Source of the DNA: Streptomyces sp. C10-9-1
GTDB taxonomy: Bacteria; Actinomycetota; Actinomycetes; Streptomycetales; Streptomycetaceae
Direction: 5' to 3'
Length of the DNA stretch: 64,000 nt
Assembly: GCF_024497955.1 (NCBI RefSeq)
Contig: NZ_JANHKP010000007.1
Span: 246,831 to 310,830 of the forward strand
Part shown: positions 17,291-24,454 of the stretch, in pieces
Layout: each line of letters begins with the position of its first letter
Position numbering within the stretch: the first letter of the stretch is position 1
Notes under the pieces: model-generated
The model's input: the letters and a program-made list of their open reading frames with translations, nothing else
The model's database searches: none
Told to the model about the DNA's origin: nothing
Made by a program: the position numbers and the translations under genes

Positions 17291-17863
17291 CTACTTGAAG
17301 AAGGCGATGCCGTCGTCCGGCAGGTCGCCGAGGTCCTTGGCCCAGGAGGCGACGTCCTCGGGGCTGACGACCTTCCTGAGGTGCGCCGACATGTAGGGCC
17401 GCAGCGGGACCTCGGGGGTGGCCTTCTCGCCCACCCACATCAGGTCGCCCTTCACATAGCCGTACAGCCGCTTGCCTCCGCTGTAGGGGCCGGAGGCGGC
17501 GGTCCGCGCGACGGCGTCCGTGGCGAGGTCGATCTGCGGCTTCTGGTCGGCCAGCTCGCCGTACCAGATCTCCACGATGCCCTGGTCGCGGACCATGACG
17601 ACCTCGACCTTGCGCTGCTTGTCGATGCGCCAGAAGCCGCTCTCGGACTCCAGCGGGCGGACCTTGTTGCCCTCCGCGTCGAGCACCCAGCTGTGCGAGA
17701 CGTACTCGATCACGTCCCGGCCGTCGTGGCTGAAGGTGACGGACTGGCCGAAGTTGCACTTCTCGGCGCCGGGGAAGTCGGAGACGCCGGCCCCCTCCCA
17801 CGTGCCGAGGAGGAAGGCGAGGGGCACGAGGTCCGGGTTGAGGTCGGACGGGATCTCGATCAT
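17291..17863 (-). CDS. Nitrobindin-like FABP family haem protein
   Basis: 190 residues forming a predicted ten-stranded barrel. The GTWEGAG motif lies near residue 20, and the barrel strands FGQSVTFSHDGRDVIEYVSHSW and SESGFWRIDKQRKVEVVMV follow. A His in MSAHLRKV near the C-terminus fits the proximal haem ligand of nitrobindins. Nitrobindins bind ferric haem and convert peroxynitrite to nitrate. A 32-residue membrane peptide gene lies 38 nt upstream on the same strand. Confidence 0.88.
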   Translation of the reverse strand: MIEIPSDLNPDLVPLAFLLGTWEGAGVSDFPGAEKCNFGQSVTFSHDGRDVIEYVSHSWVLDAEGNKVRPLESESGFWRIDKQRKVEVVMVRDQGIVEIWYGELADQKPQIDLATDAVARTAASGPYSGGKRLYGYVKGDLMWVGEKATPEVPLRPYMSAHLRKVVSPEDVASWAKDLGDLPDDGIAFFK

Positions 17864-17901
17864 GAGCAGCTCTGTCGGTCGGAGGCGGTCGGGCGGAGGA
17901 G

Positions 17902-18000
17902 TCAGCGCTGGCCCTGGTAGAGCTTCTTCACGGCGAGACCGGTGAAGGCGAGCACGCCGACGCAGACCAGGACCAGCAGGGCTTCGAAGAAAACGATCAC
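17902..18000 (-). CDS. 32-residue single-span membrane peptide
   Basis: GTG start at 18000 with GAGGAG 9 nt upstream, TGA at 17902. The peptide starts MIVFFEALLVLVCVGVLA, a hydrophobic span of about 20 residues, and ends with the basic tail VKKLYQGQR. The strong ribosome site, hydrophobic segment and positive-inside tail support a real gene. It probably shares a transcript with the nitrobindin-like gene. Function unknown; similar short peptides occur in other Streptomyces at this place, from memory. Confidence 0.72.
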   Translation of the reverse strand: MIVFFEALLVLVCVGVLAFTGLAVKKLYQGQR

Positions 18001-18141
18001 GGAAGGACTCCTCGACTGAGCGTGACGGCGGACAGGGCCGGGCCCCAGCTTAGTCGCCGGGGGCCCGGCCCGTTCTGCGAGGTGCGCCCGCGGCGGGCGC
18101 GGGGCGGGACGGGGCCGCGCGGGGGCGGCGCTCGGCCGCCG

Positions 18142-18987
18142 TCAGCCCAGCAGCTGGTTCTGGAGGACCAGGCTCTGGTGGAAGGGGACGGCGGGGGCGC
18201 CGCCCTTCCGGGCGTGGACGACCAGGGCGAGGGTGTCACCGGCGAGGACGTGGCCGTGCCGCAGCTGCACCTCGCCGTGGGGCTTCGGCTCCTGGTACAC
18301 CAGGGTCGTGGTGCCGGTGACCTTCCTGGTCGCGTCGTAGTCGACGTCGAGCTCGGACTCCGGGCCGTCCGCCAGCCGCGCGCCCAGTGCGGCGCCCGTC
18401 ACGAGCCCGTCGGACCTGAAGGTGTCCGCCTGGCCGACCGAGGGGAAGCGCAGCAGGTAGACGCGGGTACGGGTGCCGTCGGGCATGCTCCACCCACGGG
18501 CCGCGACATGCCGCAGGCCGAGGTCGAGGAGCTTCTGGCGCAGTTCCTCGCGCTCGTCCTCCTGGAACTCGGCGAGATAGCGGTCGACCGGGACGAACCC
18601 GCCGTCCAGCACCTCGTCCGGCTCCGCTCCCCGGGGTGCGGGGAGCACCAGGTCGCGCAGGTCGGCGTGGTGCACCTCGCCGAGGTTGCCCTCGGTGAAG
18701 GGCCGCTGCACACCGGCGGGCAGGGCGGGCAGGGAAAGCTCCGGGTAGTCCCAGCGGCCGTCGGACGCGGTCCCGAGGCCCGGCACGTCCGTGCGCTCCA
18801 GCCCCGTGATCCCCAGTGCCGTGCCCGTGCCCGCCCCGCCGCACACGAGGGCGGCCGCGGCCCACAGGGCGACGGACCGCCACCGCGGTGAGCGTGCGCG
18901 GGGGGCGGTGGCGGGGGGCGCGGGCACCACCGGGTGGTCCGCGGCAGCCGGTTCGGGCCGCTGCTCGGTCGTGGTGGTGCCGGTCAT
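18142..18987 (-). CDS. Membrane-anchored paralogue 3 of a tandem triplet
   Basis: 281 residues. A disordered cytosolic N-terminus (about 35 residues) is followed by one hydrophobic span (VALWAAAALVCGGAGTGTAL) and an exported domain. The domain starts DLRDLVLPAPRGAEPDE, matching DLRKLLLPVPKGA and ELSKLLLPVPGGY in the two genes upstream. It then has a helical stretch (EDEREELRQKLLDLGL) and a beta-rich end. Family unknown. The ATG overlaps the stop of paralogue 2 (ATGA), so the three are translated as a coupled operon. Confidence 0.78.
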   Translation of the reverse strand: MTGTTTTEQRPEPAAADHPVVPAPPATAPRARSPRWRSVALWAAAALVCGGAGTGTALGITGLERTDVPGLGTASDGRWDYPELSLPALPAGVQRPFTEGNLGEVHHADLRDLVLPAPRGAEPDEVLDGGFVPVDRYLAEFQEDEREELRQKLLDLGLRHVAARGWSMPDGTRTRVYLLRFPSVGQADTFRSDGLVTGAALGARLADGPESELDVDYDATRKVTGTTTLVYQEPKPHGEVQLRHGHVLAGDTLALVVHARKGGAPAVPFHQSLVLQNQLLG

Positions 18988-19850
18988 ACGTACTCCCCCG
19001 GGGACGCGATGTGGTCGAGCTGGTCCTTCATGAGCCGGGCGGCCGCGAGGCGCGGGAACGGCGCGCTGCCGTAGGCCGTCAGCGACACGAAGTACTCGCC
19101 TTCGTAGGCCACACAGCGCATCAGGCCCAGGTACGGCTCCCGATCGTCCGGATCCGTGCCGTTGCCCTGCGGAAGCACACAGGAGGCGTTCTCGTGGTCC
19201 CGGACCTCCGGTCCCTCGGGCACCCCGGCCTCCTCGTACCAGGCGAGTTCCTCGCGGTACCAGTCGCGGGCGGCGTTCCGGTCCGTCATCTGGCCGACGG
19301 AGACCTGCACCACCAGGTCGTGCGAGTCCTTCAGGTACGAGCGACTGGCCAGGCCCTGCAGGCCGAGTGCGTCGATCCGGCGCTCGGCCTCCCGGCGCTC
19401 CCTGCCGTACAGCCCGTCCAGGGACGCCTTCAGCTGCGCACCGGCCTCCTGACGCGTCAGAAGGACGTCGTTCCCCGATCCTTCGAGGTCGGGCCCGAGG
19501 CCGTAGCCGCCGGGTACGGGCAGCAGGAGCTTGCTCAACTCGTTGTCGGTGCGCCCGCGGTGCGCCGAGGCCGCCGGGTCCTCGGAGCCTTCGTCCGTGG
19601 AGCCGTCGTCCCCGGACGCGGCCCAGATCGTGGTGGGCACGTGCGTATCGGCCCCGCGGACGGTGACCCCTGTGAACACCAGCCCCGCACCGACGGCGGC
19701 CAGCACGCCCACCGCGGGCAGGACGGTGAGCGCCTTGCGGCGCCTGCCGGAGGGCGTCGCGGCGCCGGACGCGGGACCGGCGGCCGCGTCGGCTGCGGGG
19801 GCGTCGTCCGGGCCGGACGCGGGGACGGAGGTGCGGTCGTCGTTCGTCAC
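18984..19850 (-). CDS. Membrane-anchored paralogue 2 of a tandem triplet
   Basis: 288 residues: a disordered Ala/Asp-rich N-terminus, one membrane span near residues 42-62, then an exported domain starting with ELSKLLLPVPGGYG. It contains RREAERRIDALGLQGLASRSY and two cysteines (ASCVLP and MRCVAY) that could form a disulfide outside the cell. GTG start overlaps the stop of paralogue 1 (GTGA). Function unknown; the shared LLLPVP segment defines the family here. Confidence 0.78.
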   Translation of the reverse strand: MTNDDRTSVPASGPDDAPAADAAAGPASGAATPSGRRRKALTVLPAVGVLAAVGAGLVFTGVTVRGADTHVPTTIWAASGDDGSTDEGSEDPAASAHRGRTDNELSKLLLPVPGGYGLGPDLEGSGNDVLLTRQEAGAQLKASLDGLYGRERREAERRIDALGLQGLASRSYLKDSHDLVVQVSVGQMTDRNAARDWYREELAWYEEAGVPEGPEVRDHENASCVLPQGNGTDPDDREPYLGLMRCVAYEGEYFVSLTAYGSAPFPRLAAARLMKDQLDHIASPGEYV

Positions 19851-20851
19851 AGGCGCCCCAGTTGCCGTTCGGCCAGCGTTCGGATGTCCTTCTCCGTGAT
19901 CGGAGCACGGTCGAAGACGTAGATCTCCATCGCCACGTCGCCCCGGTAGGCGAGCGCCTGCGCCAGGCTGCCCTGCGGGCCGCCCTCGTAGGGGGTGCCC
20001 TTCTCGATCACGAAGCGGCCGTTGCCCGATCCGGGAACGGGCTTCCCGACGCGTCCCGTGCGGTCCTCGTCGAGGTAGTCGAGCTGCTCCTCGACGTACA
20101 CCCGCGCGCCCGTGGCGCCGCCGCGGCGGAACTGGACGAGGTTGACGACGACCAGCCGGTCGCCCTTCTCCCAGGCCCTGGTGACGGCCCGGCGGAAGCC
20201 CGTTCTCGCGAACTTCTCGAAGGCGAAGTCGGGGAACTCGAACTGGGCGGCGAACTGGTCGAGGCGGACCCAGCCGTCGGGAAGGGCCGCGGCCTCCGAC
20301 GCGCGCGCCCCCTTCGGTACCGGCAGGAGGAGCTTGCGCAGGTCGCCCGAGGTGCGGGCCCCGTGGTCCTCCTCCTCGGGGAGGGGCTCGATCGTCTCTC
20401 CCCCGGGCAGCGGCTCCGCCGGGTGGGTGAGCCCCTGCTGCGCGAGCGGCGGGAGCGGGGTCGGCGCCCGGTCGGCCTGCACGGCGTAGCCGACGGCCGT
20501 GCCGCCGACGACGCCGAGGACGAGGGCGGCCGCCAGGACGGCCACCGCGCGCCGCTTCCGGCGCGGGCGCGGGCCGGGGGTTCCGGCGGCGTCCGGCTCG
20601 GGGGTGTCCGCGGCAGGTTCCGGGGCCTCCGGCGGCGCCGGCGCCGTGTCCGGGGCGGGCTGGGCGGGGGAAGCCTGCTCACCGTCCGGCTCCCGGCGGC
20701 CCTCGGCGGGCGGCGCCGCGTCGGCCCCGTCCGGGGTGTGCGCGCCGGGCGCCGCCCCCGGGGCGGGCTCCGGTGCCGTGCCCGGGACACGAGAGAGCTC
20801 GTCCGGCGGTGCGCCGGACGAGCCCGTGGGCGGCGGTGCTTGCGGTTCCAA
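19847..20851 (-). CDS. Membrane-anchored paralogue 1 of a tandem triplet
   Basis: 334 residues, TTG start supported by GGAGGGGACTC directly before it. About 95 residues of Pro/Ala/Glu-rich disordered sequence precede an Arg/Lys-rich patch (RPRRKRRAV), one membrane span (VLAAALVLGVVGGTAVGYAV) and an exported domain with DLRKLLLPVPKGARASE. It is first in the operon and divergent from the DsrE-like gene. Function unknown. Confidence 0.78.
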   Translation of the reverse strand: MEPQAPPPTGSSGAPPDELSRVPGTAPEPAPGAAPGAHTPDGADAAPPAEGRREPDGEQASPAQPAPDTAPAPPEAPEPAADTPEPDAAGTPGPRPRRKRRAVAVLAAALVLGVVGGTAVGYAVQADRAPTPLPPLAQQGLTHPAEPLPGGETIEPLPEEEDHGARTSGDLRKLLLPVPKGARASEAAALPDGWVRLDQFAAQFEFPDFAFEKFARTGFRRAVTRAWEKGDRLVVVNLVQFRRGGATGARVYVEEQLDYLDEDRTGRVGKPVPGSGNGRFVIEKGTPYEGGPQGSLAQALAYRGDVAMEIYVFDRAPITEKDIRTLAERQLGRL

Positions 20852-20955
20852 GAGTCCCCTCCACTGCTTGACGAGCCGCGGACCGGCTGTCCGCGCACCG
20901 AGCAGACCGCCGAGTACGGCGGAGGGTTGCGGCCCCGGGGATTACAGTTCGGCAT

Positions 20956-21318
20956 ATGCCGAAGAAGCTCGTGATCAAGGTGACCGCGGGGGCCGACGCT
21001 CCCGAGCGCTGCTCCCAGGCCTTCACCGTGGCCGCCGTCGCCGTCGCCAGCGGTGTGGAGGTCTCGCTGTGGCTGACCGGGGAGTCCTCCTGGTTCACGC
21101 TGCCCGGGCGCGCCGCGGAGTTCGAGCTGCCGCACGCCGCCCCGCTGCCGGAGCTGCTCGACGCGGTGCTGGCGGGCGGTTCGGTGACGCTGTGCACCCA
21201 GTGCGCGGCCCGGCGCGGGATCACGGAGGAGGACGTGCTGGAGGGCGTGCGGATCGCGGGCGCCCAGGTGTTCGTCAGCGAGGCCGTCCAGGACGGGGCG
21301 CAGGCGCTGGTCTACTGA
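20956..21318 (+). CDS. DsrE-family protein
   Basis: 120 residues with the DsrE/F Rossmann-like fold: KKLVIKVTAGADAPERCSQAF, GVEVSLWLTGESSWF, and the Cys-bearing segment VTLCTQCAARRGI. DsrE-like proteins carry persulfide sulfur or act as small sulfurtransfer partners; the CTQC cysteines would be the reactive ones. TACAGT ends 7 nt before the ATG, predicting a leaderless mRNA. It lies near the sulfurtransferase-DUF1416 operon, which fits a sulfur role. Confidence 0.84.
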   Translation: MPKKLVIKVTAGADAPERCSQAFTVAAVAVASGVEVSLWLTGESSWFTLPGRAAEFELPHAAPLPELLDAVLAGGSVTLCTQCAARRGITEEDVLEGVRIAGAQVFVSEAVQDGAQALVY

Positions 21319-21360
21319 CGGCTGCGGCCCCGGGGGCGGCGGCCGGGCCCCACCCGGCGC

Positions 21361-21627
21361 TCATCCCGGCGGGCGGCGGCGCTTGCCGTCGAGCTCGTCC
21401 CACCACTCGTCGGACTGCGGGTCCCCGGACGGGTCGTCCCACCAGCGGTCGTCGGGGCCGCGCCGGTTCGCCATCATGGCGGCGACCGGCGGGATGACCA
21501 TGGCGACGACGCACATGCCGACGGCCACGGGCACGGACCACAGGCGCACCACGGCCCAGGCGGAGACGAACAGCACGAGGCACCCGCTCATCATCAGCAG
21601 GTAGGTGCGGCGCCTCCGGGCGAGCAT
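21361..21627 (-). CDS. DUF3099 family membrane protein
   Basis: 88 residues. Two hydrophobic segments (about 9-25 and 33-50), the conserved core RLWSVPVAVGM...IPPVAAMMANRR, and an acidic Trp-rich tail (RWWDDPSGDPQSDEWWDEL). This is the actinobacterial DUF3099 family of unknown function. Convergent with the DsrE-like gene and separated from DUF1416 by a terminator. Confidence 0.88.
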   Translation of the reverse strand: MLARRRRTYLLMMSGCLVLFVSAWAVVRLWSVPVAVGMCVVAMVIPPVAAMMANRRGPDDRWWDDPSGDPQSDEWWDELDGKRRRPPG

Positions 21628-21688
21628 GCCTCCAGCCTACGTCCGGCGGCCCCGGCGCGGTCCGCGCCGGACGCGGCGTGCCGAAGGG

Positions 21689-21748
21689 CCGAAGGGCCGC
21701 ACCCCGTTCCCGGTAAGCGTCCAACCCCCGGGAGGTGCGGCCCTTCGG
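21689..21748 (-). terminator. Long hairpin after DUF1416
   Basis: CCGAAGGGCCGCACC at 21689-21703 pairs perfectly with GGTGCGGCCCTTCGG at 21734-21748 (15 bp). It lies 18 nt past the DUF1416 stop and before the DUF3099 promoter, so it closes the sulfurtransferase operon. Confidence 0.75.
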
Positions 21749-21766
21749 CCGGTCGTTGCCCGCGTC

Positions 21767-22054
21767 TCAGACCGCGATGGCCACCTCGGCGAGGCCGCCC
21801 TGCTGCGCGACGACGGTGCGGTCCGCGGTGGCACCCGGCACGAGCGCGCGCACGGTCCAGGTGCCCTCGGCCGCGTAGAAGCGGAACTGCCCGGTCGCCG
21901 AGGTCGGGACCTCGGCCGTGAACTCGCCGGTCGAGTCCAGCAGGCGCACGTAGCCCACGACGGGCTCGCCGTCCTTGGTCACCTGGCCCTGGATGGTGGT
22001 CTCACCGGGCTTGATCGTCGAGGCGTCGGGGCCGCCGGCCTTCGCTCCACACAT
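21767..22054 (-). CDS. DUF1416 protein
   Basis: 95 residues. It starts MCGAKAGGPDAS and continues as a carboxypeptidase-regulatory-like beta domain (TIQGQVTKDGEPVVGYVRLLDSTGEF, GTWTVRALVPG). DUF1416 proteins are found in actinobacteria next to thiosulfate sulfurtransferase, as here, 30 nt downstream on the same strand. The N-terminal Cys may be functional. A partner role in sulfur transfer is inferred from context. Confidence 0.88.
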   Translation of the reverse strand: MCGAKAGGPDASTIKPGETTIQGQVTKDGEPVVGYVRLLDSTGEFTAEVPTSATGQFRFYAAEGTWTVRALVPGATADRTVVAQQGGLAEVAIAV

Positions 22055-22084
22055 GCTGCTCTCCTGAGGGGGTTCGGTTCGGGA

Positions 22085-22924
22085 TTACTTGGCGGCGCCG
22101 AGCTCGATCGGCACGCCGACGAGGGAGCCGTACTCGGTCCAGGAGCCGTCGTAGTTCTTGACGTTCTCGACGCCGAGCAGCTCGTGGAGCACGAACCAGG
22201 TCAGCGCGGAGCGCTCGCCGATGCGGCAGTAGGCGACGGTGTCCTTGGCCAGGTCCACCTGCTCCGCGGCGTAGAGGGCCTTCAGCTCCTCGTCCGACTT
22301 GAAGGTGCCGTCGTCGTTGGCGTTCTTCGACCACGGGATGTTGCGGGCGCTCGGCACGTGGCCCGGGCGCTGCGACTGCTCCTGCGGAAGGTGGGCCGGG
22401 GCGAGCAGCTTGCCGCTGAACTCGTCGGGCGAGCGCACGTCGACCAGGTTCTGCGTGCCGATGGCCGCCACGACGTCGTCGCGGAAGGCGCGGATGGAGG
22501 TGTCCTGCGGCTGGGCCTTGTAGGCGGTGGCCTCGCGGACGGGGACCTCGGCGACCAGGTCGCGGGAGTCGAGCTCCCACTTCTTGCGGCCGCCGTCGAG
22601 CAGGCGGACGTCGCCGTGGCCGTAGAGCTTGAAGTACCAGAAGGCGTACGAGGCGAACCAGTTGTTGTTGCCGCCGTAGAGCACGACCGTGGAGTCGTTG
22701 GCGATGCCCTTCGCCGAGAGCAGCTTCTCGAAGCCCTCCTGGTCGATGAAGTCGCGGCGGACCGGGTCCTGGAGGTCCTTGGTCCAGTCGATCCGGATCG
22801 CGTTCCGGATGTGGTTCTTGTCGTAGGCCGAGGTGTCCTCGTCGACCTCGACGAGGACGACCTTCGGGTCGTCGAGGTGGGCCTCGACCCAGTCGGCGTC
22901 TACCAGGACGTCGCTGCGGCTCAT
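22085..22924 (-). CDS. Thiosulfate sulfurtransferase (two-domain rhodanese)
   Basis: 279 residues, the usual length for tandem rhodaneses (actinobacterial SseA/CysA type). The N-terminal domain is inactive-like. The C-terminal domain has the active loop YCRIGERSALTW with the persulfide-forming Cys. The enzyme moves sulfane sulfur from thiosulfate or another donor to an acceptor. ATG at 22924 is supported by GGAGGAG about 6 nt upstream. A cysteine-containing leader peptide starting at 23156 precedes it, and DUF1416 follows in the same operon. Confidence 0.95.
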   Translation of the reverse strand: MSRSDVLVDADWVEAHLDDPKVVLVEVDEDTSAYDKNHIRNAIRIDWTKDLQDPVRRDFIDQEGFEKLLSAKGIANDSTVVLYGGNNNWFASYAFWYFKLYGHGDVRLLDGGRKKWELDSRDLVAEVPVREATAYKAQPQDTSIRAFRDDVVAAIGTQNLVDVRSPDEFSGKLLAPAHLPQEQSQRPGHVPSARNIPWSKNANDDGTFKSDEELKALYAAEQVDLAKDTVAYCRIGERSALTWFVLHELLGVENVKNYDGSWTEYGSLVGVPIELGAAK

Positions 22925-23072
22925 GCTTCTTCTCCTCCGGGGCAGTGTGCGGCGGTGGTGCGCGAGGGTGGTGCGCTGCGGATGCACGGACGGGCGCGTC
23001 GGCGCGCCGGTCGGCACGGGGCGGCCCCGACAGAGGTCGAAGGGCCTGAGGGATACGGGGTCGGGAACCCGC

Positions 23073-23156
23073 TCAGACGAGGCGACAGAGCATGGCGGCG
23101 ACGCGGCACAGGTCTACTGCCCGCCGCTTCGTGAGATCCGCCTGTCGCTGCTTCAT
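23073..23156 (-). CDS. 27-residue leader peptide upstream of sulfurtransferase
   Basis: The peptide begins MKQRQADLTKRRAVDLCRV, continues AAM, and ends LCRLV. This matches the actinobacterial class of putative leader peptides before sulfur genes, with a basic R-x-VDL-x-R core and late cysteines. In mycobacteria leaderless cysteine-rich short ORFs attenuate downstream sulfur genes when cysteine is scarce or plentiful; a similar role is inferred here. It ends 148 nt before the sulfurtransferase start, leaving room for an attenuator. The ATG is 7 nt from a TACGAT box. Confidence 0.85.
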   Translation of the reverse strand: MKQRQADLTKRRAVDLCRVAAMLCRLV

Positions 23157-23163
23157 GGCACCG

Positions 23164-23193
23164 ATCGTAGGGACGAGACGGCGGCCGTGTCAC
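23164..23193 (-). promoter_or_regulatory. Promoter of leader peptide-sulfurtransferase operon
   Basis: Reading the minus strand, GTGACA (23193-23188), 18-bp spacer, TACGAT (23169-23164). The -10 ends 7 nt before the leader ATG, so transcription should begin at or next to the start codon. Confidence 0.65.
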
Positions 23194-23440
23194 CGGCGTG
23201 TCATATTCTGAGACGAGATCGTCCAGTATTCGAAATGAAGAAGGGCCCGACGACCTCCCCGCCCGGCCGCCGGCGGCGCCCGCTCCCCACCCTTCTACCC
23301 ACCGGACACCCGTGTCTCACCATGCGGCCGCACCGGGTTCCAGTGGCCCTGAGGGGGCGCGCTCGGCCACCGCCCCGCCGCCGGACCGACCCCCGTCCGG
23401 ACGCACCGCCCCGGCGCCCCGCCGTCTGCCCGAATGCCCG

Positions 23441-23482
23441 CCTGCCGCCTGCCGCCTGCCGCCTGCCGCCTGCCGCCTGCCG
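23441..23482. repeat. Heptanucleotide tandem repeat, CCTGCCG x 6
   Basis: Six perfect copies of CCTGCCG in the 378-bp gap 23157-23534 between the leader peptide promoter and the LmeA-like gene. The rest of that gap is GC-rich with no gene seen. The array is probably a slippage-prone simple repeat. Confidence 0.9.
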
Positions 23483-23534
23483 CCACGGGAGCATCCCCGC
23501 GGCCCGGGAGAGCCGCGCGGCCGGGCCACGGCCC

Positions 23535-24284
23535 TCACCCGGTCAGGGTGACGTCCGTCCCCCTGCCGGAGAAGCTCAGACCGCCCTCGCCCGCCCGGAC
23601 CGTGTCCAGCTCGATCCCGGTCGGCAGGCCGCCGATCTCCAGGTCGTAGTCGACGACCCTGCGCAGCCGCTCCCCGAGACCGGGCACCGGCAGCTCGGGC
23701 AGCGCCTCCGCCCGGAGGCGCACCGTGCTGCCCTCGACCAGCGTCACCGTGCTGTAGGTGCTCACCTCGCGGTCGCCCAGCAGCGCCTCGACCGCGCCGG
23801 GCACCGGCACCCCGGCGCCCTCCAGCACCTCCACGAGCCGGCCCCTCAGCTCCACCTGCCCCTTCGCCGCGCGCTCGGCGCCCGCGTAGCCCACCACGGC
23901 GCCTTCGGGTGCCGCCTCGCTGAGGTCCTCGTAGGAGATCCGGGCCGACCCCTCCGCGCTCCCCGCGACCGCCGAGGAGAAGCCGCTGCCGATCCGCACG
24001 TCCCGCAGCTTCGCGCGCACCTCGGTGACGTCGACCTCGCGGCCGTCGGCGGTGGCCGTGATCCCGGCCATGGAGACCTCCACCTCGTGAAGCTCCCCGC
24101 CCGCCAGCTGGGTGAGGAAGGGGAAGCCGTGGATCGACACCTCGGGGGTCGAGGCCAGCTGCCGGCTCGCCCTGATGCGGTCGGCGGCCTCCGACTCCGC
24201 GAAGCCGACCGCCAGCCGGTCGGCGGCGGCGAAGAGGCCGCCCAGGACCACGGCGATGACCAGAAGTATCCGCAGTGCTCGCAT
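23535..24284 (-). CDS. LmeA-like (DUF2993) phospholipid-binding protein
   Basis: 249 residues. An N-terminal membrane anchor or signal (ALRILLVIAVVLGGLFAAA) precedes an exported beta-rich domain with VSIHGFPFLTQLAGGELHEVEVSMAGI, the hallmark of DUF2993/LmeA. Mycobacterial LmeA binds phosphatidylinositol and helps lipomannan elongation. Streptomyces lacks arabinomannan of that type, so only lipid binding at the outer membrane face is inferred. It stands alone on the minus strand, 170 nt downstream of the large membrane protein gene. Confidence 0.87.
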   Translation of the reverse strand: MRALRILLVIAVVLGGLFAAADRLAVGFAESEAADRIRASRQLASTPEVSIHGFPFLTQLAGGELHEVEVSMAGITATADGREVDVTEVRAKLRDVRIGSGFSSAVAGSAEGSARISYEDLSEAAPEGAVVGYAGAERAAKGQVELRGRLVEVLEGAGVPVPGAVEALLGDREVSTYSTVTLVEGSTVRLRAEALPELPVPGLGERLRRVVDYDLEIGGLPTGIELDTVRAGEGGLSFSGRGTDVTLTG

Positions 24285-24454
24285 CTCTCGGTGTCCCCCA
24301 CCCCTGTCCGTGGCCCCGGCCGCACGGGCGGGATTCGCTGCCGGACGACGCCGTCCGGTCCGTTCAATGATCGACGTCCCGGGACCACCGTTGGTTCCGG
24401 GACGTCCGCCTCCTCACAGGGTGCCGCCGGCGGCGGCCCGCGGCACCCGCCGGC

